In this document: positions 1 to 12,396 of the stretch, piece after piece
Layout of the letters: each line of letters begins with the position of its first letter
How positions within the stretch are numbered: position 1 is the stretch's first letter
NCBI RefSeq assembly: GCF_002865645.1
Contig: NW_020194589.1
Span: 542,812 to 606,811, forward strand
Source: Hyaloscypha bicolor E
Taxonomy: Eukaryota > Ascomycota > Leotiomycetes > Helotiales > Hyaloscyphaceae
Length of the DNA stretch: 64,000 bases
Direction: 5' to 3'
Program-made: the position numbers and the translations under genes
The notes under the pieces: model-generated
The model's database searches: none
What the model was told of the DNA's origin: nothing
Seen by the model: only the letters and a program-made list of their open reading frames with translations

Positions 1-925
1 ATCCGGTATTAGTAAGAGTAATTATAGATAATAAAGAAATATAAGTAATAATTAATTTAATATATTAATTTCTTATAATACTATTATTAAAAAATATATA
101 TAATAAGATAATAGAGCCCGTATTAAAGTCTAATCTAATAATAATAATATTAGCTATAATCTAGATATATTATTCTTTTTTCTAAATAGTATTAGCTAAG
201 AATTATATAATAATAAATCCCTTATTATTTTATTTAATATAAATATTACTATATTATAAAGTAGCTTATAATTAATATAGTTTATATTAATCTAGTTAAT
301 TAAGTATTTTAAAGTTAAAATTACTAAAATTATTCTTAAATAATTCCCAAAGATTATTATTAGTTAACTTTTCTATTTTATACTAGAATAATCTAATATT
401 AAAATAGTCTAGAACTTTTTTATTATTATAAATAATTAGGTTAATACTACCTTTTTACTTCTTTATTTATATATATCTATTTTATAGTTCTACTATACTA
501 AACTTTTAGGGCCAAGCTCTTTCTAATATATATATAATTTATAATAAAAGGAGTTTAAAGATAAGATAGTTTATAGTAAGTTTATAGAAAAGATTTAGTA
601 ATAAAAGTATTCAGATATTCAGATATCTAGAAATATTAAGGGTATTAAAGTAAATATTTTATTCTTAAATATTTTATTTATAATAAGAAATTTAGGAAAT
701 GAAATATTATAATTCCGAGAGAATCTAAAGCTTTAAAGAACTTTAAGGGTATATATGGGATATATATTCCGGAAAGAGGGTCCTATAAATACGGGTATTA
801 TATAAGTAGAAAAAATAGTTTCTAAGAAAGTAATCTTGGGGCTAAAAGAAATTAGTTTTAAAGAATAGTAAATAATTAAATAATTAAATAATTAAATAAC
901 TAATTACTTATTAATTAATAAAAAC

Positions 926-1140
926 TAGAGTTTTCTTTCTTTAGGCCATTGGATGCTTTTTTATAAAGTTAATAAGTAATTTCCTTCTTTAATAAAATAG
1001 TTATTAGTTCTTATTAAAAGCTAGCTATTTTCTTATTTAGGCTACTAAATGCTTTTTTATAGAGTTAATAATTAATTTCCTCTTTTAATATAAACTAGTT
1101 CAATTTTACTATAGGCTATTAGATACTTCTTTAGTATAAC
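926..1140. repeat. degenerate tandem repeat, about three units
   Basis: Units recur at about 942, 1039 and 1113. Each has an AGGC(C/T)A core followed by a T-rich stretch and a GTTAATAAxTAATTTCC-like tail. Spacing is uneven (97 and 74 bp), so this is an old, eroded array. Confidence 0.5.
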
Positions 1141-2775
1141 TATTCTATTTCTAATCTATAAGTACTAACTAATTAGTATTAATTTATTAATAATATATAA
1201 TACTATTATATAGTTATAAAATACTATTTATATAAGGTTAGTAAAGTTATTATTATTTAGAAATAGGAAATATAATATTATAATATTAATATATAATTCC
1301 TAAATCTACTAAGCCTAATAGAGTCTAGTTTACTAGTTAAGTTACTTATAGAATGCGAGGTTATATAACTATATCCTGTATCTCATATTCTATTACCTAT
1401 ATCCCGTATCCCGTATCCCGTAACTATATACGTAACTTCCAAAGAAATAGCTATACTAATATTAATATTTGATTTTATTCTTTTATTAATTACTTTTAGA
1501 ATAATTAGATAAATTTATTTCTAGTATTTAATATTATAGATATTATTTGTCTATATAAATTAACCGGCTTATTTTCTTTAATAATTAATTATAAATATAA
1601 GCCTAAACTAAATTTTAACTAGATATTACTAATAATAGAATTTAAAATATTAAAAAAGAAACTTAATTAGAAAAAGGTATAATAATAGGCTAAAAGAATT
1701 AATATTATTATTAATTATATCCGAAAATATATAGTAATAGCTTAGGAATATTAAGCTAAATAAGCTAATAAGAAGTAATAAGAACTAGATTTTAGTTTAG
1801 GGAATATAATTTATATAATTAGAAAAATATAGAAAATAAATTATTTATTTAATAAATTAAATTAATTCTTTATTAAATTATTTAAAATTAATAAAATAAT
1901 AAACTATTTATATTAATTAGACCTTTCTCTATTTTATAGAATTTAGCTAATATTTTATATAAATAGACTTTATAAGAATTCTATTAATCTATTATCTGGC
2001 TAAATTAATAAAAAGTCTAATTTTATTAAAGTTAATAGTAAACTTGAATAGGAAATCGAAAAGATTCTTTCTTCTAAAATACTTTATAGTAAGCTTTATT
2101 ATAAAATTAAATAGAAGAAACAAAATATAAATAATAAATAATACTTTATATTAAATTTTAAAATTTTAATATTTAAATTTTATAAATTCTATAAATAGAA
2201 CTCTAATAAAATAAAACCTTCTATCTAATTAAATAAATAAATTCGATATATTAAAGAGAATAAATTTAATAAAAACTATTTAAATAATAATAAACCTCGA
2301 TAATAAGGCTTTTATAACTAGAAAAAAAAAGAAAAACCTAAATATTTCTTTGGTTTTATTTAAATTCTAGTATATTTCTTTTCTTTTATTATATTAGTAT
2401 TTATTTTCTTTTTTAAAAATCTGAATAAAATATTTTCTTTTATTATATTATATTATATTTTGCTATTTAGATAAATTACCTAAAAAAAAAAAGATCTTAA
2501 AATTAAGCTAAAAGTAAATACTTATTTATATTAATTTAAAATATTATTAAAAATCGAGGAAAATCTTTCTAATTATTTTAATTTTTATAACTTTAATTAT
2601 TTATATTACTATTAATAAAAATAAAACAGATAAGAATTCTAATAATATATTATTTATAGCCGGACTAAATAAGGCTATTTACTAGATTCTAGATAATTTA
2701 AATAATAATAATAATATTTCAAGTTTAGTAATTATAATTATTATTAATATAATTATTAGCCAAATTGCTTTTATA

Positions 2776-3231
2776 CAGTGTGTCAAAAAAGTAATCAAGG
2801 TATTCCGAATATTCATGAATATTCATGATTAGCTTGAATAGAATATAATTACTGCAATGCTTAAATAATTTGATTAGATTAGAATATATAATCATGAATA
2901 CTCATAAATACTTTGATTACTCTACACGTGACTATAGCATGTGATACGCTAGCCTGATTAAGTAGAGGCCCCGCTCTAGTGTCGCCTTAGCGCCACCTCG
3001 CTGTCTAATTAGTAGGCGAAAGGCTTGCAAAGACGATTCTAGATCGGGAGCCATACCTAATTAGGCTAGTATATCACGTGCGACAGTCACGTGTACAGTA
3101 ATCAAAGTATTCATGAATATTCATGATTACCTTAATTAGAATCTGATTAGAATATAATTAGTGGGTATTTTTGATGAATAGATTAGATTACTAGCCAGTA
3201 TTCTATTCTATTCTATTCATTTGACACACTG
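2776..3231. mobile_element. non-autonomous hAT element (456 bp MITE)
   Basis: The element starts CAGTGTGTCAAA and ends TTTGACACACTG, and is flanked by a perfect 8-bp duplication CTTTTATA (2768-2775 and 3232-3239); 8 bp is the hAT hallmark. The interior has no coding capacity but holds ATTCATGAAT-type palindromes, CACGTG hexamers near both ends and a GC-richer core. That core matches parts of the elements at 17792-18285 and 21833-31742, in inverted orientation to the latter. It is not RIP-decayed although it lies in a decayed block, so it inserted later or escaped because it is short. Confidence 0.9.
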
Positions 3232-4364
3232 CTTTTATAAATAAAAATAGTAATTCTCTTATTTAAAAATAAATTAATATATAAAATATAATTTGTATTA
3301 TTCTTAAAAATATACCTGAAATTACTATAAAAAATATCTTAGAAAAGTATTCTAAGAATAATAAAATAGTGGATTTAATTATTAATAATAATAAATCTAA
3401 TAATTTAATAGACAAAATAAATAATATTAATAAGAAATACTAATATATTAATTTTATTAAGCTAGATACTAAAAAGATTAATAGAAGTAAAGCTAATATA
3501 TTTAGGAAATATAAGATATTAAATAGTAATAAGAATTCTAATAATAAAAAGATTAATAATAGAAAGAATTCTAGTAATAAAAAAAACTTCAATTATAATA
3601 AAAGTAGCTAAACTAGTATTAAGATACCTATTATAATTAAGAAACATATAATACCAAGTAGTAATTATTATATAAAGTACTAATCTGAGACTAAAAACTA
3701 GTAAATAATCCTAAAGGCCAAAATAAAGAATTAATATTCTATAGATATTAATAAATTAATATATAATATTATTCGAAAAGTTAAAAAGCCTTTTAGAGAT
3801 TTCTATAAAACAAGAATTATAAAGTTTAAAGCCCGGAAATATAATAATAAAATAGCTAAAGTATCTAGCTTTAATATATAAGTTATTAAAATAAATAGCT
3901 AATTTAAATATATATATATTAAGCTTAAAAAGATCTAAAAGTTAATTAAATAACTTAAAAGCGGTTTAATTAAATTAGATATTACTATTTCAAATAAGAA
4001 AAAGAATAAATAAGCTATTATATTAAAGCCTGCTTTAATAAATAAACTTAATCTATTATTTCTATATTATATTATTAATATAAATATAAGTATAATACAA
4101 GTAATAAATAATAAAAACTAGCCGAAATATACTAGAAACTAAATTATTTTAGTAAAATTAAAACTATATTTTAATTATAAATAAGCTAATAAAATTAGAT
4201 AAAATAGAATTAATAATAATTATTTCCTTTCTTTTTTCTTTTCTATATTATAGCTAAATAATTCCTTAAATAAGGGTATTTAGATTTCTTTTTAAAGAAA
4301 AAATAATATAATAGCTAATATAAGAATATAATTTACTAAGAATAAGATATTAGAAACAGATATA

Positions 4365-4525
4365 AAATAAAGCTAAGCCGGAATTATTTAAATAAAATAA
4401 TATTAAAAATTAAAAATTAAGGTATTTTCTTTATTTTATTTTATAGCTTAGTATTTTCTAATATATAAGATTCTTTAAACTTTAAGCCTTTAATTATTAT
4501 ATTAATTCCACTATTATATAATAAT
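4365..4525. repeat. decayed copy of the repeat seen at 34335-34826
   Basis: The segment containing GCTTAGTATTTTC and GATTCTTTAAACTTTxAGCC matches the sequence at about 34345-34470 and continues into a copy of 34801-34826 with C changed to T. This copy lacks the LTR found at 34469-34795, so it represents the empty site. Confidence 0.6.
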
Positions 4526-4846
4526 TTACTAGGCTATATTAAATATATTTACTTATTATATATAGTTATATTTATTACTTTTCTTAATTTAGTATTCTGT
4601 ATTATAACTTGCTTTCTTAACTTAAAGCTATATTTTATAATATTTAAGAAATTTATAAGTTTTTACTTTTATATAATAATTATATATAATAAACTAATAT
4701 AATAATAAATTTATAAAAAATATTATTATTATATAATTTATAAAAATAAAAATAAAAAACTTATTTAAAAATTTAAAAAGAAAATTTAATAAATATTTAT
4801 AAAATTTATTTTTAAGTTATAAGATTTAAAATATTATAATAGCTAG

Positions 4847-5389
4847 TAATAGTCGGACTTGATATCGCACTAAAGGGGCCCTTCTCTTTAGTCAGGGAAA
4901 GCAAGTTGTCCCGGGAAAGCAAGATGTCCCGCACTAAATAAAATCCTTAATAACTTGAAACCTTAACCTTTTTAAATAATTCTAAGTAATAAAATTAAAA
5001 ATATAAGCCTTATAAACTAGATACGATTCCCTAAATCTTAAAAAAAGATGTGGGTAGAAAGTTATTAAGGTTTTAATAATAAAATTACGAGAAATATAAA
5101 AATTATAAGAATTATTTATTTGCAATCATTTTGCAAATATTAGATCTACGACTTTTGCTTAATTATAAATTTTTATTCTTTTACTTAAAACATTAGGCCT
5201 TAATTATGTAATAGGTAATTATAAGATTGCGAATAAAATATATTAATTAGATTTTCTATAGCTAGTTCCTAGTATTATTTTTTAGAAGGCAAAAAAGGCT
5301 AGTACGGGACATCTTGCTTTCCCGGGACAACTTGCTTTCCCCGACTAAAGGGAAGGGCCCCTTTAGTGCAACATCAAGTCCGACTATTA
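4847..5389. mobile_element. 543-bp terminal-inverted-repeat element
   Basis: The left end begins TAATAGTCGGACTTG and the right end finishes CAAGTCCGACTATTA. The inverted similarity runs about 85-90 bp inward with few mismatches (left arm to about 4936, right arm from about 5300). Each arm carries a doubled GGGAAAGCAAG(T/A)TGTCCC motif. The interior is AT-rich and non-coding. The target duplication is unclear (possibly TA), so the superfamily is not assigned. Confidence 0.75.
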
Positions 5390-5608
5390 TTATATAAGTA
5401 TTATAGATTAGTTTTAGCTAAGATTTCAAGCTATAGTTTAAATCAAGCTTGCTTTAAATCAAGTTCGGTATTTTAATAGTCTTGGCTATATCTATTTATT
5501 TATTACTATATTTTATTTCTTTTTTTCTTTTCTTAGCTTTAGATTTTATAGAATATTAGAATTATAGATCTTTATATATTATTCTATTACTTTATTCCTG
5601 CTATTACA
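5386..5608 (+). repeat. RIP-decayed solo LTR, same family as 13153-13385
   Basis: The segment aligns with 13153-13385, with most CA and TG positions converted to TA. Conserved landmarks include the AAGCTATAGTTTAAA region and the CTTGGCTATA region. It ends TATTACA where the intact copy ends CCGTCACA. The 5' part appears shortened. Confidence 0.6.
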
Positions 5609-5640
5609 AGTATTATTTTTATATTTAAAGCTTTTTTTTT

Positions 5641-5776
5641 TTAACTTTTATATTTGCTTTTACTTTTTATATTTGCTTTTACTTTTTATATTTGCTTTTA
5701 CTTTTTATATTTGCTTTTACTTTTTATATTTGCTTTTACTTTTATATTTGCTTTTACTTTTATATTTGCTTTTATA
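5641..5776. repeat. 19-bp minisatellite, seven units
   Basis: The unit is TTTTACTTTTTATATTTGC. TATTTGC recurs seven times with spacing of 19, 19, 19, 19, 18 and 18 bp. The near identity of units inside an otherwise decayed block implies recent slippage or expansion. Confidence 0.9.
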
Positions 5777-5880
5777 AAATAGCCTTTAATAATTTCAATT
5801 AAATTAAGTTAAGTTAAGATTGAGCTAATTAAATTATAATTAATTTTACTGAATTAGTTTTAATTAAAAGCCTGATCTAG

Positions 5881-6866
5881 ACTTGTTAAAAGAACCTCCT
5901 TACGGGAGGTTTCGGGGGGTGGGGTTCCTTTCCTCCTTCAGGCCTTTCCTCAAGGATAAACACTCTGCTCTTTAAACTAAGCCCTCTTTTAAAAGGATAC
6001 TTTCTCTTGCGCAGCTTTGTTACCCGGGGGGAACCCCCAAGATCACAATATAATCTCTTAAAGTGGGAAAATCTGGCTTTTATTCTTCGCATTTGCACCT
6101 GCTCATGCGGCCCCTTGTTTGTTTTTGATACACTGGTCCAGGAGCAAGCTCCAAGTTCTGTTGAGAAGAGTGTTTGACACGGGGGATATAATGAGTGCAT
6201 GTAGAACCTCATTCTGGCACTGTCAGGTGCATCATTAAGTTGGCAAGGGTTTCTAGGAATAACGTGGTTGGAGCTAGCTCCCACTCGATAGATGTCATAG
6301 AGTAACCTTACCCTCGGACTTTTGACAGCCTCATGGAAAGAACAAACTTCATTTGACTTCTTTTCATTGGTTGCTGGAGTCTCTATCCACACGCCTTCCA
6401 TGCGCACTCCATCAACCCACCGATTCATCATTCGCCTCGCATTTCAGAGTCGGAGCTTTCAAGCTACCACACTCCTCTCAAACCAAGTTGCCATATCACC
6501 TTCATCTTATGAGATCAGGAGCTTTCAAGCTACCATGCCTCATCTTCGTGTCGCAAAAATCATTGAGAAAGAACTATCAGAAAGAACGCCTCTGTGATGT
6601 GCCGGGGTTTGGTGGTGAACAAAAAAGAAATTACATGACGGTGAATCTTTCGCTAATCGTTGGTCACATCCGAAAACTGGAAGGCGCCTTTTCGCAGGGG
6701 GATAGTCGTGCTAGAGGAAGTTCGGGGGAGGGGCTCGTGTGGAGAGATTGCGGGGCGGTATTGAGTGTTCGGCAATTTGATTAGAATGCTGTATGTCGTG
6801 TCGTGGGTGGGGAAGGGAAGTGCTTGCCGAAGCAAGTCAGAGGAGAAGCAAACTTGTAGATCAAGT
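5881..6866. other. intergenic, no supported gene
   Basis: Composition returns to normal at about 5885. Long chance ORFs overlap on both strands, but none shows a recognisable domain. A short repeat (GGAGCTTTCAAGCTACCA) occurs twice, at about 6457 and 6522. The right end is presumably the 3' untranslated region of the importin alpha gene. Confidence 0.5.
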
Positions 6867-8853
6867 TTACATATCCATCGAATCGCCGTTGGCACTGGCG
6901 AAGTTGAATCCTGCGCCACCTTGTGGGCCATTGGCGCCGAAACCAAAGGTACCTTGTCCGCTCTCTACTTGTGGTGCGATCTCATCACCCGCGTCGTCTT
7001 CGTCGGAGAAGTACTTCTCAATCATGTTGTATGCCTTCATGTAGATTTCTTCATTGGCATTGGTCTGGCAGTCATGGATTTTCTCCATGCCGTGACATTC
7101 CTCAATGAACAAGGCATATCTGTTGATGCTCTCTTGTCCCTCTCCAGCGGCATCCTTGTCCATCTCACCAACCTTCAGAATGTTCTCAAGACCGTCAAGG
7201 GCGACTTGGATAATCTTGTTATCAGGGCAAGCAAGGAGATCACACAATGGCTTGATGCAGCCCTGGTTGACCAGGTATCTGATTTGCTCGGGCTTCTGGA
7301 GTCCACCAGAGGTAGCGTTTGAGATGGCCCAGCATGCTTCCTTGCGAGTCTTCAAGTCGCCATTGGACAGGAGGTGGATAAGCGGCGGAATAATGTTTGC
7401 GTCGATAACAGCTTGGATTTGGGTGGAGTTTCCAGCAGTGATGTTGGAGATGGTCCAGCAAGCCTCCTTGCGAATTCCATCCTTTCCGGAGCTCAAGAGA
7501 GACAAGAGAGCTGGGAGTGCACCACAGTTGATGATCACCTGGGTCTGGATATCATCACCAGTAACAATGTTGCCCACGGACCGAAGAGCAGGAGTCTGAA
7601 CAGATGTTGAAGCGTGCATGAGCAGCTCGACGAGACGACGAGGAATGCCAGCTTCAATGACAGCCTGGATCTTGTCGTTGGCACCGTCAGACAAATATGA
7701 AATAGCCCAGCAAGCATCTATCAAAACTTCATCGTCCAAGGAGTAGACAAGCTTAGCCAAGACTGGGAGAGCGGGCAAAATCTGCTGGAAATGTAAGCTT
7801 GTCATCACGAAAGGTGGGGTAGCCGGGGCTCTTACGGTGTTCCAATCGGGCTGGGGAGTCTTGCCACGGCAGAAATTGCTGAGGGTCCAGGTTGCATTGC
7901 GGAGCATGCTCAACTTTCGGCTGTCACCCAACAGGTTCAGGAGTGGCTTCAGAGCACCACAACTCAAAACGTAATCCCGGCATGATGGGCTATCACCAGC
8001 AATGTTTCCCAGGGCCCAAACAGCCTGCTCTCTAACATCGGGCTCGTGACTACCAAGCAGCTCAACGAATATAGGAACGGCTCCAGCCTCAATAACGACC
8101 TGTGTTTGTTGCGCAGATCCAGAAGCAATGTTGGTAAGAGCCCAGGCAGCTTCAAATTGTACCAACGTGTGGGGCGAGTGGAGGAATTCGACAAATCGAC
8201 CAACAACTCCGGTCTTGATAACCTCTTCGATGGGTGGATTTCGCTCTTTCGACAGGAGTTTTCGGAATTTTGTAGTGGCTTGAATTTGGAGATCGATCTG
8301 ATCAGAGAAGACGCCCGCAACCATTTGAGGGAGATCTTCGTTCAGCTAAACAGCAAATTGATCGTCAGCATATTGTTTCCAAAGAACAGAAGTCCCGTGG
8401 GCAAAGAAATGCTGTTCCTTGGGGCTCGTTGACGAGTGGAACCATCACGCCAGCCGTTCCGCAGCCCGCACAAGCGAAATAACATTTCGTCAGGCAGTTA
8501 CCCCACCAGGCAAGTAAACAAACGGCAGCTGTGAGGCGGTGATCTTTCGCGATTCGGACAACAGGCAGTAGCGCATCGCGTCCCGCAAAAGGTGATAAGG
8601 TATGCGATCAACTTACCTGACTCTCTGTTGGGGCGGTATCATCGTCACTGTCTGGCTCTGCGCCGAGAGACGCCCCCGGACGAGATCCATCTCCGCCGGT
8701 GATACCTCGTCGCTTTGCTAGGTTTTCTTCACGCTTGGCCTTGCGGATCTCGACTTGTTGCTCTTCACGACGGCGTCTCAGCTCTTCAGGCTTGAAGGTG
8801 TTCTTCGCCTTGAATTGAGTCCGACGATGCTCAGGGATGTAGCGTTCGGCCAT
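6867..8853 (-). CDS. srp1: importin subunit alpha (karyopherin alpha)
   Basis: Adaptor that binds nuclear localisation signals and importin beta for nuclear import. Exons on the minus strand are 8617-8853, 7836-8345 and 6867-7784. The two introns (271 and 51 bp) have GTAAGT/TAG and GTAAGA/CAG borders and all junctions are in frame. The predicted protein is 554 aa, the usual family length. The N-terminus is an importin-beta-binding domain (basic RRRREE and KRREE-like clusters, residues 1-55). Armadillo repeats follow, with repeated WALxNIA and W(T/A)(L/I)SN helices carrying the cargo-contacting Trp and Asn. The C-terminus is a Gly/Phe-rich acidic tail. The 51-bp intron has no stop and would read through if retained. 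It is divergent from POT1 and appears intact. Confidence 0.95.
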
Positions 8854-9327
8854 GATTGCGGTATGCGATACGCGGTGTGTGGTGTGTGGTGTGTAGAGTA
8901 GTGTCGCAGGAATATCGAAGACGGTTGGTCAACTCCTGGCGGTGGTGTTGTAGAGTTGAGGTCGGCAGGAGGAGAATACGGAGTGGGATTGATCTTTGAA
9001 GAAGCTCGGAAGAGGTTCTTTCTTTCCATTCGACGGGAGCAACACGTGATTCTAGCGAGCTGACTAAGGCGGGAACCCACCAAATTAGCACGTCGCGTCT
9101 CCCCGTCAATCAAGCGCGTTCAATGCAAAATATTTGAGACCAAGTTACGTTCCCCTTTTCTTGCCACGACCATCATGCTTGGAGATGAGTGAATGAGCGA
9201 TATTCGGGCTAGAACCCGTATTTAAATCCTCTCCTTTATTCCACACAGCGTTGCAGGCTTCCTCTCTGTCTGGGCCGACCAAAGTAAACAAAAAGCTTCA
9301 TCCACTATACGAAACAACGTGGCAACG
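8854..9327. promoter_or_regulatory. shared divergent promoter of importin alpha and POT1
   Basis: 474 bp separate the two start codons, which point away from each other. It contains a GTGTGGTGTGTGG-type repeat next to the importin start and pyrimidine-rich tracts near the POT1 start. No defined operator was recognised. Confidence 0.6.
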
Positions 9328-11660
9328 ATGACAAGTCCTCCAACTTCCTCCCCTGGCGAGATCCCATTACCGGATGGGTTTTTGACTCTCGATCAAATCC
9401 GAAATATCCCCAACAGCTGTCTCCGGGAGAAGAAGTCATTCGTTAACGTTATAGGATTCGTGAAGGATTTTCAACCCCCGTACAAGACCGGGGGTACAGG
9501 TATGTAGCCCTTGCAGAGGTTTGGTTATCAGACTTACAAATTTGAACTTCAAGACTTCAAATGTTCCATTGAAATTATGGATTACTCCGATCGGGGAATG
9601 AAAGTCAACTTCTTCGAAAAAACCGAACAAAACATGCCGCCCCCACCTGGTGCTGGCGATGTAGTTCTTATGCGCGGTGTCAAAGCAAGTACTCGCCCAC
9701 CCGGTTCCCGCATTTTGACTTACACCTTCAGCCCCAATTGTATCACGGAGTTATGGGACTTCTGAAAAACAGTTCTTCTGAATTCCGTTTCTTGGCCTCA
9801 GAGAACATACCCCAGAAAGTATTGGGCGAATCAAACTCTCCTTGGCGGTCGTATCCCGTAGGCAAGGGCCGCTCTCCGACCGCTGCTGAGATGAAATACG
9901 TGTTATGGGCGAGCAATCATGCGGACGTGATTGACCTGCCTTCTAATCAACAATTTGGAGTAAAAGTGGTCCAAGCCATGAAGCAAAATACGGATAAATT
10001 CAGTCTCTTGAAGGATATCAAGCCCGATCGATACTACAACATTCTAGGGCAAGTTGTCAGGCTTTACGATTCTTCCGGCACGCTGCAAGTCTATCTCTCT
10101 GATTACACCCCCAACAGTCGTTTTCATAACTATGCATGGGGCGAAGCGGGCAAAAACGATGTCGGCCGCGAGGGCGATGATTTTGGTTATATAAGTACGA
10201 GGAATAAAGAAGCGAAAGAGTGGCCTGGACCGTACGGAAAGATGACCATTCAATTGACTCTCTGGGATTCGCACGCTTCCTTTGCTCGCGAGGAAGTGAA
10301 GGTCGATGACTGGGTTCTTCTGAAAAATGTTCACGTGAAGTTTGGCAAGATCGGAGGGGTTCTAGAAGGCTTTATGCATGGAGACAACGGCAAGACGAAC
10401 GTGAGCATAATGAATTTGACCGAAGGAACAGTCGAAGATCATGGCAGGTTGAAGGAAGCTACGAATCGCAAACTCCAGTGGTGGAAGAGGTTTACAGAAC
10501 AGAAGCCGAAATATCTTGAAGAAGCAGCTGGTCTGGGAAACAAACGAAAGGATGATGGAGAGGGATCATCGAAATCCAACAGCAAGAAACGTCGCGAAGA
10601 GGAACGTGCTGCAAGGCTGAAAAGGGGGGCAGCTGCGGAGGCGAAGAAGATGGGACGGTTGAATCTCAATGAGAATAGTACGTATGCCGTCTTCCTAACA
10701 ACACGGATTCTAATGACTGGGCAGTCCGGTGCAATAACCCAGACCAGCCAATTGTGGCCTTGTCGGAGATTTTGAAACCTCTAGCTCTCACCAGGAACGA
10801 AGAGGGTCAACAAACTCCGTCATCATTCACTTGTGCGAAATACCGGGCAAATGTGAGAGTTGTGGACTTCTTTCCCCATAAGGTCGAAGACTTCGCTGTT
10901 GGGCGCCGACCAAGCGAGTATGACATTTTGTCAGATTATAGTGGAGGCGAAGACACGGATCGAGAGGAAGATATACGGGTCTTCAAGAGCGGGAGAGGTT
11001 TCGCGAAAAATATATGGGAATGGAGATTTGTGTTGCAGGTCGAAGACGCTAGCTCGAAAGAGTCCAAGGAGCGACTGTGGTTGATGGTCGACAATCACGC
11101 TGCACAAGGTTTGTTGAACCTCGAAGACGATGCAACGAAGTAAGTTGGTCTAACATTTGCTTCTTGCTCTTCTAATATTGTACAGCTTGCGACGAGACCC
11201 CAGGCTCTTGAGCCTGGTCAGAGAGCAGCTCTTCAAACTTTGGGGAGATCTCGAAGAGCTAAATTCCGAGCGACTGAGGCAGCAGTCCGAGAGGGGGAAA
11301 GAACTGCCTCCATCGTCTCTCGGGTCAGAATTTCCACCCTCGTCGCCCCCTCGAAAAGCAGGCGAGATGCCTGACGCAGATAGCGATGTTGAAAACGAGC
11401 CGTCGCAGCCCAAATCGGCGAAGAAGAGCTCGAACTCAGCCGTCTTGACAGAGCAGGATCTGAATATTTCCAAGTCAGGCATTGTTGCAGGCAGCGCTGA
11501 TAAGTCGACTCCCAGTCTTGAGGTTAAAAACAAGGCTTTCACCTGCTGTATCCACCAATACGGAGTCAAAGTCGATGAAGATGATCCTTCCAAAGCCAAT
11601 GCTGGTGATGGAAAGAGATGGCAGAGAGTATTTGGTTTGTTCGGAACTCACATTGTGTGA
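9328..11660 (+). CDS. pot1: protection of telomeres protein 1 (POT1)
   Basis: Binds single-stranded telomeric overhangs within shelterin and controls telomerase access. Exons are 9328-9499, 9554-9684, 9732-10677, 10725-11139 and 11186-11660, giving 712 aa with all phases consistent. The first OB fold contains VKDFQPPYKTGGTDFKCS, close to the POT1 Telo_bind consensus. A second OB fold follows (KPDRYYNILGQVVRLYDS onward). A lysine/glutamate-rich linker leads to the conserved C-terminal region with CNNPDQPIVALSEIL and HQYGVKV. Intron 2 (9685-9731) has a GC-AG border (GCAAGT...TTCAG); the other three are GT-AG. The ATG at 9328 is preferred to the in-frame GTG three codons upstream. Confidence 0.92.
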
Positions 11661-12070
11661 ACGGAAGACCTCCAGAATTGCTTGAGGTTAAAAATATTTC
11701 TTGTTCAAGATACCTCAGATAATGTTTGTTGTATAGGATCATCACAGGAAGCGGAATATTAATGGACTTCATGAGTTAGCACGTATTGAAAGTGACGTTA
11801 CGGGACGTCAGCTTACCAATCTCTCCATTTCTGCAGGTCAGCTGATTTGTCATATCGGCATTACCTGACAAATCACGATACCATGTATATATATGCCCCC
11901 AAGTCCTTGATTTGGAGGGCCAGCTGCTATTGTCAACAAATGTCCATTCCAACAGCACAATTCTCGTTGCACATCGCAGATGCTCGGAAAAGTCGGCATT
12001 GGACATTGAGATCGCCAAATAAATCTCGAGTATCATTTTAATTCCCTTTATCTGATATGTTTTCTGCCGG
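11661..12070. other. intergenic, nothing recognised
   Basis: Downstream of POT1 and downstream of the minus-strand fragment that begins at 12071. Short ORFs on both strands have no recognisable domain. Confidence 0.5.
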
Positions 12071-12396
12071 TCAAGCACTCAGCATCTCATTTACAGTCTC
12101 CTCAACACTCTTAGCCTCCATCCCTCGACTGCCCAACAACTCATCCAATGTCGGATCCTCAATCAAGCACTCCCCCTCTCCAACGCCTCATACGTACTAC
12201 TCCACCACTCGACCGCCGACCTGTCCCTCCCCTTGCCAACATAATACTCCACATATTCCTCTCTTCGCACCTTCTTCACCGTCACCTCCCGTTCCCTCGC
12301 TTCCCCAACATACGCCGCAATCTCTGCCAAAGTCTTCCAATTCCTCGCACTCGCAAGATAAAACGTCTTCCCCACCCATCGCCCACTTGGGATTTT
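12071..12396 (-). pseudogene. 3' fragment of an NmrA-like NAD(P)-binding protein, frameshifted
   Basis: Read on the minus strand, the fragment encodes WVGKTFYLASARNWKTLAE and then WWSSTYEALE, the C-terminal part of NmrA/isoflavone-reductase-like fungal proteins. A one-base deletion near 12166-12172 shifts the frame. The next frame continues correctly (CLIEDPTLDELLGSRGME) to a natural stop at 12071. About 108 codons remain. The upstream two thirds is missing, and the homology stops abruptly at about 12396 against repeat-like DNA. It is a truncated remnant, not a working gene. Confidence 0.75.

Larger units (their letters stand above)
1..5880. repeat. RIP-like AT-rich repeat desert
   Basis: This block is strongly biased to A, T and TA dinucleotides, with stops in all frames and no credible gene. 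Short stretches resemble retroelement coding sequence whose C positions have become T, the expected footprint of RIP. Normal-composition islands inside it are separate later insertions, listed individually. No intact LTR pair could be delimited here. Confidence 0.8.

Noticed and set aside
5886..6431. 181-codon minus-strand ORF
   Set aside because: No domain, basic low-complexity C-terminus and overlapping plus-strand ORFs; looks like chance.
9500..9531. Very short first POT1 intron (17 or 32 bp)
   Set aside because: The 54-bp intron 9500-9553 gives KTGGTDFKCS, the expected OB-fold sequence, and keeps the phase.
9328..11660. POT1 as evidence of a telomere-proximal window
   Set aside because: Gene function says nothing about location and no telomeric TTAGGG array is present.
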